NCBI RefSeq assembly: GCF_002812705.1
Contig: NZ_CP025030.1
Location: forward strand, 930,001-994,000
Length of the DNA stretch: 64,000 nucleotides
Direction: 5' to 3'
Source of the DNA: Achromobacter spanius
GTDB lineage: Bacteria > Pseudomonadota > Gammaproteobacteria > Burkholderiales > Burkholderiaceae_B
The notes under the pieces were generated by a model. That model saw only the letters and a program-made list of their open reading frames with translations. It did not search any database and was not told where the DNA came from. This document shows positions 57,031-64,000 of the stretch, piece by piece. How positions within the stretch are numbered: position 1 is the first letter of the stretch; each line of letters opens with the position of its first letter. The translations under genes and the position numbers were made by a program.

Positions 57031-60000
57031 TTAGTCCAGCAGGTCCATCAAGGCAGCATCCTCCGCGTCGTGCTGCCGGGCCGCTTGCGCCAACTGCTGC
57101 GCGAACGATGCTCCCGCCAACCTGACCGGCTCGGCTGCCGCTGCCCGGGGCGTGGTGTCGGGTGAGGTTTCCGGACGCAAGGCGGCACCCGCCGAGCCAC
57201 GTTGTTCACGCAGCTCGCCAGACAGGAAGTCGATCGTGACAAGCCGGTCGACCACTGCTCCAGACGCCGAGCGCTGCGTCAATCGGAGAGTCAGCGCTTC
57301 CACGCCTGCCGGACGATTGATCAAAAAGAGCCCTCGTCCATCCGCCCGCACCCAAGCCGGCAGTGGAGCACCGTTGGCCAGCGTGACGCTCATGCCGTCC
57401 GCGCCTGCCCCTGCGTTGATGATGATCAGCAACTGGTCGCCACGCCCCAGCAGATCCAGCTGCAATCCGCCACCCAGCGGCAAGGACGACAACACCGACT
57501 GACCGCCTTCCAGCCCGCCGCCCAAGGCGGACCCCAGCAGTTGGTGCAAGCCGCTGCGCGTCCCCATATCGCCGTTGCCGTTCAGCGGCGAAATATCGTT
57601 GACCGCTTGCAGGACCGCGCCAGAGGCCCCGAAGGAAGCCACATGATCAAGGCTGTCGACTCCATTGACCGCCCGCGACACCGCGCCATCCGGATGCAGC
57701 AGATCCGCGGTGCCGTTCAGTGAACCCAGGCCATTCACCGTTTGGATCAGCACCGAATCCGCCTCGCCTGCGCGAGCCAGACCGCCGTTGCCACTCGTGT
57801 CCAAGGCGCCGGCCCCCGGCAGCGGAACCCGACGAAGCTCCTCTTCCTCCGTAAACACAGGTGTCGAGTTGGACAGCCTGATCGTCGCTTCGGTTACACC
57901 GCCGTTGCCGTCGCCGACCGTGTAGCGCACGACCAGCTCGCCCACGAAGTTCGCCAACGGGGTGAAGACATAGCTGCCGTCGGCCCGTACCAACAACGTT
58001 CCCCGGCCCGGGATCACGATCGGCGTGCCGACGGGCGTGCTTCCGGCCACCCCGTCCACGCTGACCTCGATGACGCGCAAGGGGTCGCCTTCGGAATCCG
58101 ACGCGCCGGCCAGCAAGCCCTGGTCAGCCGGCACGTCCACGCCGTCACCCAGCGGCAAGCTCACAGATCCTCCCGGCACGATCGGACTATCGTTCACGGC
58201 CGTCACATTCACCGTAACGGTCGCCGTCTCGGTGACGCCACCCGCAGTCACGGTGTAGGTGAAGTTCGTGGTGCCGTTGTAGTTGGCCGAAGGCGTGAAG
58301 TCCAAGGTGCCATCGGCACGCAGCGTCACCAGACCGTTGGCGACCGCGACCGGGGTTCCCGCCACCACGGCCGACCCATCAATGGCCGTAATGACGTGGG
58401 TGGCGTTCTCGAAGGTGTTGTTGGCCTGAACCGCGATATTGACCGTTGTATCTTCGTTGGTCGTCACCGTGTCGTGGTCGATGTCCACAATCGCCCCGAC
58501 GGTCACGTTCACCACCGTTCGCACCGAGCCGCCGCTGCTATCGGTAATCGTGACCACGAAGCGGTCGTTGCCGTGGAAATCGCCGATGGCCGTGTAGACG
58601 TAGTCTCCCGTCGCGGCATTCAGCGTCACCACACCGTGGGCCGGCAAGGTGGTCATCGAGTACTGCACCGGTTCACCGTCCGAATCCAGCGCCTCCACGC
58701 GTCCGGCGACCGATGTGTCCTCCGTTGTCGGTACGCCGTACTCGCCCGTGGCGGGGTTCAACACCTGGCCGCCAATCCGGACATCCACCAAGATGGGTAC
58801 GTCGTTGATCGAGGTGACGTTGACCGTGGCCGTCGCGGTCTCGGTGACGCCCCCCGAGGTCACGGTGTAGGTGAAGCTGGTTGAACCGTGATACTGCGAG
58901 GCCGGCAGGAAGTCCAGGGTGCCGTCGGCCTTCAGCGTGACCGAACCGTTGGCGACTGCCACGGGCGTGCCCACCACGATGGCGTTGCCGTCGATGGCCG
59001 AGATGATGCGCCCGGCGTTCTCGAAGCTGTCGTTGCCGAGCACCGCGATGTTGACCGTGGTGTCCTCGTTGGTCGTGATCGTGTCGTCGGCAACATCCGC
59101 CACGGCTGCCACGGTCACCGTCACGGTCGACAAGCTGATGTTGCCCATGCCGTCGTCGATGCTGATGATGAAGCTGTCGGTACCGTAGTAATCCGCCGTC
59201 GGTGTGTAGGTGTAGGCACCCGTCACCGGATCCACCGTGACCACACCGTGCGTGGCCGGAGCATCCACCCCATAAGCCAGCGTGTCACCGTCGCCATCGA
59301 CCGCCGAGACCTGGCCATTGAAGGCCGTGTCTTCAACGGTGCTGACCGCGTAGTTGCCCGTGGCCGGATCAAACGTCTGACCGGGGACCGCGGGGTCCAC
59401 CATCGTCGGCACATCCGCCACGGCGGTCACGGTGACCGTCACGGTCGCCGTCTCCACCGCGCCGCCAGACGTCACGGTGTAGGTGAAGCTGGTCGAACCG
59501 TTGTAGTTCGCGGCCGGGGCGAAGTCCAAGGTGCCGTCGGCCTTCAGCGTGACCGAACCGTTGGCGACCGCGACCGGCGTACCGACCACGACGGCGTTGC
59601 CGTCGATGGTCGTGATGCTGCGCCCGGCGTTCTCGAAGCTGTCGTTGCCGAGCACCGCGATGTTGACCGTCGTGTCTTCATTGGTCGTGATCGTGTCGCT
59701 GGTGATGTCCACCATGGCGGCCACCGTCACGGTCACCGTCGACAGGCTGATGTTGCCCGTGCCGTCGTCGATGCTGATGATGAAGCTGTCGGCACCGTAG
59801 TAGTCCGCCGTCGGCGTGTAGGTGTACGCGCCCGTTGCCGAGTCAACCGTGACCGTGCCATGGGTCGCCGGGGTGTTCACCCCATAAGTCAGGGTGTCAC
59901 CGTCGCCATCCACCGCCGAGACCTGGCCATTGACGGCCATGTCTTCAACGGTGCTGACCGCATAGTTGCCGGTGGCCGGGTCAAAGGTCTGACCGGGAAC

Positions 60001-63000
60001 AGCGGGATCTACCGTCATGGGTACGTCGGCGACTGCCGTCACGGTCACCGTGACGCTTGCCGACTCGGTGACGCCACCCGAGGTCACCGTGTACGTGAAG
60101 CTGGTCGAGCCGTTGTAGTCGGTAGCCGGGGCGAAGTCCAAGGTGCCGTCGGGTTTCAGGGTGACCGAGCCGTTGGCGACCGCGACCGGCGTACCCACCA
60201 CCGCCGCAATGCCGTCGATGGCGGTGATGCTGCGTCCGGCGTTCTCGAAGCTGTCGTTGCCGAGCACCGCGATGTTGACCGTCGTGTCTTCGGTGGTCGT
60301 GATCGTGTCGCTGGCGACGTCCACCACCGCCGCAACCGTCACGCTCACCGTCGACTGCGTCACGTTGCCTTCGCCATCGTCAATGCTGATGATGAAGTTG
60401 TCGCTGCCGTTGTAGTCGGCCGTCGGTGTGTAGGTGTAGGCGCCAGTTGCTGCGTCGACCGTCACTGAGCCATGCGTCGGCACCGCGCCCACGCTGTAGG
60501 TCAGCGTGTCGCCATCGCCATCCACCGCCAAGACCTGGCCGCTTACCGCCGCGTCTTCAGTCGTGCTGACGGCGTAGTTGCCGGTGGCCGGATCGAAGGT
60601 TTGGCCAGGCACTGCCGGGTCTACCGGCATCGGCACATCCACCACGGCGGTGACCGTCACCGTAACGGTCGCCGTCTCGGTGGCGCCGCCAGACGTCACG
60701 GTATAGGTGAAACTGGTCGAGCCGTTGTAGTTCGCGGCCGGCGCGAAGTCCAAGGTGCCGTCGGCCTTCAGCGTGACCGAACCGTTGGCGACCGCGACCG
60801 GGATGTCCACCAAGATGGCATTGCCGTCGATGGCCGTGATGCTGCGTCCGGCGTTCTCGAAGCTGTCGTTGCCCACTACCGCGATGTTGACCGGGGTGTC
60901 TTCATTGGTCGTGACCGTGTCGTTGGCGATATCCACCACGGCGGCCACTGTCACCGTCACCGTCGACAAGCTGATGTTGCCCATGCCGTCGTCGATGCTG
61001 ATGATGAAGCTGTCTGTACCGTAGTAGTCGGCCGTTGGCGTGTAGGTGTAGGCGCCCGTCACCGGATCCACCGTCACCATGCCGTGCGTTGCCGGGGTAT
61101 CCACCCCATAAGTCAGCGGGTCTCCGTCGCCGTCGACCGCGGAGACCTGGCCGTTGAAGGCCCCGTCCTCGTTCAGGTTGATTGCGTAGTTGCCCGTGGC
61201 CGGATCAAAGGTTTGACCGGGAATCGCAGGGTCGACCGTCACTGGCACATCCGCCACCGCCGTCACGGTCACCGTAACCGTTGCCGTCTCCACCGCACCA
61301 CCAGACGTCACGGTGTAGGTGAAGCTGGTCGGGCCGTTGAAGTCCGTTGTCGGCGTGAAGTCCAAGGAGCCGTCGGCTTTCAGCGTGACCGAGCCGTTGG
61401 CGACCGCGACCGGCGTACCGACCATGACTGCAATGCCGTCGATGGCCGTGATGCTGCGCCCGGCGTTCTCGAAGCTGTCGTTGCCGACCACGGCGAGGTT
61501 GACCGTCGTGTCCTCGTTGGTGGTGATCGCGTCGTTGTCGATGTCGACCACTGCCGCGACCGTGACGCTTACCGTCGACTGCGTCACGTTGCCTTCGCCG
61601 TCATCGATGCTGATGATGAAGCTGTCAGCACCGTAGTAGTCGGCCGTCGGCGTGTAGGTGTACGCGCCCGTTGCCGGGTCAACCGCCACCATGCCATGCA
61701 GCGCCGGGTTGCTTACGCCATAAGTCAGCGTGTCACCATCGCCATCCACAGCCGAGACCTGGCCAGTGAAGGCGCCGTCCTCGTTCAGACTGATTGCATA
61801 GTTGCCCGTGGCCGCGTCAAAGGTTTGACCGGGGACGGCAGGATCCACCGTCGTCGGTACGTCAGCCACCGCGGTGACAGTCACCGTGACCGTTGCCGTC
61901 TCGGTGGCGCCACCTGAGGTCACCGTATACGTGAAGCTTGTCGGACCGTTGAAGTCCGTGGTCGGTGTGAAGTCCAAGGTGCCATCGGCCTTCAAGGTGA
62001 CCGAGCCGTTGGCAACCGCGACCGGCGTACCCACCAAGACAGCGTTGCCGTCGATGGCCGTGATGGCGCGTCCGGCGTTCTCGAAGCTGTCGTTGCCGAC
62101 GACTGCGATATTGACCGTCGTGTCTTCATTGGTCGTGATCGCATCGTTGGCGATATCCACCACCGCCGCCACCGTCACACTGATCGTCGACAGGATGACG
62201 TTGCCCTCGCCGTCATCGATGCTGATGATGAAGCTGTCGGCACCGTAGTAGTCGGCCGTCGGGATGTAGGTGTACACACCCGTTGCCGAATCCACCGTCA
62301 CCATGCCGTGCGTCGCGGGGTTGTTAACTCCATAAACCAGCGTATCGCCGTCGCCATCCACCGCCGAAACCTGTCCTGTGAAGGCCCCGTCTTCGTTCAG
62401 GCTGATCGCGTAGTTGCCGGTGGCCGGGTCAAAGACCTGACCCGGGACCGCCGGATCCATCGCTACCGGCGCATCAGCCACCGAGGTGACGGTGATGGTG
62501 ACGGTTGCCGTCTCGGTGGCGCCACCTGACGTTACCGTGTACGTGAAGCTGGTCGAGCCGTTGTAGTTCGCAGCCGGGGCGAAGTCCAAGGTGCCGTCGG
62601 CCTTCAACGTCACAGAACCGTTGGCAACCGCGACCGGCGTACCGACCATGACTGCGTTGCCGTCGATGGCCGTGATGCTGCGACCGGCATTCTCGAAGCT
62701 GTCATTGCCGATCACCGCGATGTTGACCGTCGTGTCTTCATTGGTTGTGATCGTGTCGTCGGCAATATCCGCCACGGCGGCCACGGTCACCGTCACCGTC
62801 GACAAGCTGATGTTGCCCGTGCCGTCGTCGATGCTGATGATGAAGCTGTCGGCACCGTAGTAGTCGGCCGTCGGCGTGTACGTGTACGCGCCCGTTGCCG
62901 AATCAACCGCCACCATGCCATGCAGCGCCGGGGTGTTTACGCCAAAAGTCAGCGGGTCACCGTCACCATCAACCGCCGAGACCTCGCCAGTGAAGGCGCC

Positions 63001-64000
63001 GTCCTCATTCAGGCTGATTGCATAGTTGCCGGTAGCCGGGTCAAAGGTTTGACCGGGTACTGCCGGGTCGACCATCATCGGCACGTCAGCCACCGCGGTG
63101 ACGGTCACCGTGACGCTTGCCGTCTCGGTGGCGCCACCTGAGGTCACCGTATACGTGAAGCTTGTCGGACCGTTGAAGTCCGTGGTCGGTGTGAAGTCCA
63201 AGGTGCCGTCGGCTTTCAGAGTGACCGAGCCGTTGGCGACCGCGACCGGCGTGCCCACCACGATGGCGTTGCCGTCGATCGCCGTGATGGCGCGTCCGGC
63301 GTTCTCGAAGGTGTCGTTGCTGACTACCGCGATATTGACCGTCGTGTCTTCATCGGTCGTGATCGTGTCGTTGGCGATATCCACCACCGCCGCCACCGTC
63401 ACACTGATCGTCGACAGGATGACGTTGCCCTCGCCGTCATCGATGCTGATGATGAAGCTGTCGGCACCGTAGTAATCCGCCGTCGGGGTGTACGTGTAGG
63501 CGCCCGTTGCCGGGTCAACCGTCACCGCGCCGTGCGTCGCCGGGGTGTTCACCCCATACACCAGCGTGTCTCCATCGCCATCAACCGCCGAGACCTGGCC
63601 AGTGAAGGCGCCGTCCTCGTTCAGGCTGATTGCATAGTTGCCCGTGGCCGGGTCAAAGGTTTGACCGGGGACCGCAGGATCCACCGTCGTCGGTACATCG
63701 GCCACCGCCGTGACGGTGATCGTGACTGTTGCCGTCTCGGTGGCGCCACCTGACGTTACCGTGTACGTGAAACTGGTCGAACCGTTGTAGTTCAAGGCCG
63801 GCGCAAAGTCCAAGGTGCCGTCGGCCTTCAACGTCACAGAACCGTTGCTGACCAGGACCGGCGTCCCCACCACCACCGCGTTGCCATCAATGGCCGTGAT
63901 GGCGCGACCCGCGTTCTCGAAGCTGTCGTTGCCGAGCACGGCGATGTTGACCGTGGTGTCCTCGGCGGTCATGACGGTGTCGTTGGCGATATCCACCACC
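57031..64000 (-). CDS. Giant repetitive surface or secreted protein, C-terminal 2322 residues
   Basis: The frame runs off the right edge without a start, so only the C-terminal end is seen. Most of it is a chain of cadherin-like or bacterial Ig-like domains of two alternating types: NEDTTVN...NDSFENAG...ITAIDGNA, and VPGQTFDPATGNYAIS...DGDGDTL...YYGADSFIISIDDGEGN. Such modules bind calcium and form long rods in adhesins. The last 370 residues are a different cap. It has an Ig-like segment, a leucine/glycine segment and a short alanine-rich end (EDAALMDLLD), and no nonapeptide RTX motifs or cell-wall anchor. Secretion is probably type I or outer-membrane linked, but this is uncertain without the N-terminus. 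Confidence 0.85.
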   Translation of the reverse strand, partial: VVDIANDTVMTAEDTTVNIAVLGNDSFENAGRAITAIDGNAVVVGTPVLVSNGSVTLKADGTLDFAPALNYNGSTSFTYTVTSGGATETATVTITVTAVADVPTTVDPAVPGQTFDPATGNYAISLNEDGAFTGQVSAVDGDGDTLVYGVNTPATHGAVTVDPATGAYTYTPTADYYGADSFIISIDDGEGNVILSTISVTVAAVVDIANDTITTDEDTTVNIAVVSNDTFENAGRAITAIDGNAIVVGTPVAVANGSVTLKADGTLDFTPTTDFNGPTSFTYTVTSGGATETASVTVTVTAVADVPMMVDPAVPGQTFDPATGNYAISLNEDGAFTGEVSAVDGDGDPLTFGVNTPALHGMVAVDSATGAYTYTPTADYYGADSFIISIDDGTGNISLSTVTVTVAAVADIADDTITTNEDTTVNIAVIGNDSFENAGRSITAIDGNAVMVGTPVAVANGSVTLKADGTLDFAPAANYNGSTSFTYTVTSGGATETATVTITVTSVADAPVAMDPAVPGQVFDPATGNYAISLNEDGAFTGQVSAVDGDGDTLVYGVNNPATHGMVTVDSATGVYTYIPTADYYGADSFIISIDDGEGNVILSTISVTVAAVVDIANDAITTNEDTTVNIAVVGNDSFENAGRAITAIDGNAVLVGTPVAVANGSVTLKADGTLDFTPTTDFNGPTSFTYTVTSGGATETATVTVTVTAVADVPTTVDPAVPGQTFDAATGNYAISLNEDGAFTGQVSAVDGDGDTLTYGVSNPALHGMVAVDPATGAYTYTPTADYYGADSFIISIDDGEGNVTQSTVSVTVAAVVDIDNDAITTNEDTTVNLAVVGNDSFENAGRSITAIDGIAVMVGTPVAVANGSVTLKADGSLDFTPTTDFNGPTSFTYTVTSGGAVETATVTVTVTAVADVPVTVDPAIPGQTFDPATGNYAINLNEDGAFNGQVSAVDGDGDPLTYGVDTPATHGMVTVDPVTGAYTYTPTADYYGTDSFIISIDDGMGNISLSTVTVTVAAVVDIANDTVTTNEDTPVNIAVVGNDSFENAGRSITAIDGNAILVDIPVAVANGSVTLKADGTLDFAPAANYNGSTSFTYTVTSGGATETATVTVTVTAVVDVPMPVDPAVPGQTFDPATGNYAVSTTEDAAVSGQVLAVDGDGDTLTYSVGAVPTHGSVTVDAATGAYTYTPTADYNGSDNFIISIDDGEGNVTQSTVSVTVAAVVDVASDTITTTEDTTVNIAVLGNDSFENAGRSITAIDGIAAVVGTPVAVANGSVTLKPDGTLDFAPATDYNGSTSFTYTVTSGGVTESASVTVTVTAVADVPMTVDPAVPGQTFDPATGNYAVSTVEDMAVNGQVSAVDGDGDTLTYGVNTPATHGTVTVDSATGAYTYTPTADYYGADSFIISIDDGTGNISLSTVTVTVAAMVDITSDTITTNEDTTVNIAVLGNDSFENAGRSITTIDGNAVVVGTPVAVANGSVTLKADGTLDFAPAANYNGSTSFTYTVTSGGAVETATVTVTVTAVADVPTMVDPAVPGQTFDPATGNYAVSTVEDTAFNGQVSAVDGDGDTLAYGVDAPATHGVVTVDPVTGAYTYTPTADYYGTDSFIISIDDGMGNISLSTVTVTVAAVADVADDTITTNEDTTVNIAVLGNDSFENAGRIISAIDGNAIVVGTPVAVANGSVTLKADGTLDFLPASQYHGSTSFTYTVTSGGVTETATATVNVTSINDVPILVDVRIGGQVLNPATGEYGVPTTEDTSVAGRVEALDSDGEPVQYSMTTLPAHGVVTLNAATGDYVYTAIGDFHGNDRFVVTITDSSGGSVRTVVNVTVGAIVDIDHDTVTTNEDTTVNIAVQANNTFENATHVITAIDGSAVVAGTPVAVANGLVTLRADGTLDFTPSANYNGTTNFTYTVTAGGVTETATVTVNVTAVNDSPIVPGGSVSLPLGDGVDVPADQGLLAGASDSEGDPLRVIEVSVDGVAGSTPVGTPIVIPGRGTLLVRADGSYVFTPLANFVGELVVRYTVGDGNGGVTEATIRLSNSTPVFTEEEELRRVPLPGAGALDTSGNGGLARAGEADSVLIQTVNGLGSLNGTADLLHPDGAVSRAVNGVDSLDHVASFGASGAVLQAVNDISPLNGNGDMGTRSGLHQLLGSALGGGLEGGQSVLSSLPLGGGLQLDLLGRGDQLLIIINAGAGADGMSVTLANGAPLPAWVRADGRGLFLINRPAGVEALTLRLTQRSASGAVVDRLVTIDFLSGELREQRGSAGAALRPETSPDTTPRAAAAEPVRLAGASFAQQLAQAARQHDAEDAALMDLLD
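58200..64000 (-). repeat. Tandem 612-bp (204-residue) repeats inside the giant protein
   Basis: The anchor CGGCGTTCTCGAAGCTGTCG and its neighbours recur at exact 612-bp steps (for example 59021, 59633, 60245 and onwards). The NEDTT anchor occurs ten times in the visible part; the copy nearest the C-terminus is degenerate. Units keep the 612-bp length but differ by point changes, for example ADDT, NDAI, NDTV and SDTI in the same slot. Confidence 0.9.

Noticed and set aside
57742..63753. Long plus-strand open frames over the giant protein gene
   Set aside because: They recur at the same 612-bp steps as the repeats and encode low-complexity, histidine/arginine-rich strings. They are shadows of the opposite-strand repeats.

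Overview
The window is GC-rich, tightly packed bacterial chromosome. Gene content, codon use and family types fit a beta-proteobacterium of the Alcaligenaceae, with Achromobacter or Bordetella as the best guess; this is inference from protein character, not a database match. It looks like core and metabolic chromosome with one insertion sequence. There is no phage, plasmid or CRISPR.

Region 1 (about 1-9.3 kb) is a complete selenocysteine module on the minus strand. It holds a selenocysteine formate dehydrogenase operon (fdoG with an in-frame UGA and a clear bacterial SECIS hairpin, then fdoH and fdoI), the maturation factor fdhE, selA, selB and the selenocysteine tRNA gene selC. FdoGHI should oxidise formate in the periplasm and feed quinone. 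FdhE matures the enzyme, and SelA, SelB and tRNA-Sec decode the UGA. selD is not in the window.

Region 2 (9.5-17.6 kb) holds a DUF1254/DUF1214 protein, a hotdog thioesterase, an overlapping trio (YncE-like beta-propeller, polysaccharide deacetylase, sterol-desaturase-family membrane protein), an exported DUF3300-DUF2950 pair and a universal stress protein.

Region 3 (17.6-26.1 kb) is the most novel part. It is an oxidative catabolic cluster built around a heme-oxygenase-like di-metal oxygenase (HDO fold; the six-ligand metal pattern is intact), two [2Fe-2S] ferredoxins and a flavin reductase. It also has an aldehyde dehydrogenase, a GlcG-like protein, two transporters and a GntR/FCD regulator. 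A recurring GTATAC motif, TTGTATAC at two of the sites, lies upstream of four of its transcription units and probably marks the regulon. The substrate is unknown.

Region 4 (26.2-32.7 kb) has a small hypothetical ORF, a DUF2809 membrane protein, an 11-bp-phased array of DnaA-box-like repeats, a COG4389 'site-specific recombinase' membrane protein, an MFS efflux pump and a chemoreceptor.

Region 5 (32.7-42.0 kb) is a full histidine-utilisation cluster on the minus strand: hutC, hutD, hutU, an NCS1 permease, hutH, an APC permease and hutI. It has a perfect HutC-type palindrome before hutU and a dispersed repeat that supplies the end of hutD. No enzyme for formiminoglutamate is present next to it.

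Region 6 (42.1-47.3 kb) has frmR-frmA for formaldehyde detoxification with an FrmR-type operator. An intact IS3-family element (23-bp inverted repeats, 3-bp target duplication) has landed in the loop of the terminator behind frmA. Two surface-glycan genes follow: a GT4 glycosyltransferase and a GT42-like protein.

Region 7 (47.6-57.0 kb) has a ureohydrolase plus sodium symporter with a divergent LysR regulator, a dynamin-like GTPase, a PAS-PAS-GGDEF-EAL protein, a DUF1059 protein, and an ornithine cyclodeaminase with a divergent Lrp regulator.

Region 8 (57.0-64.0 kb) is the C-terminal 2322 residues of a giant repetitive surface or secreted protein built from exact 612-bp (204-residue) cadherin-like repeats. 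Its start lies outside the window.
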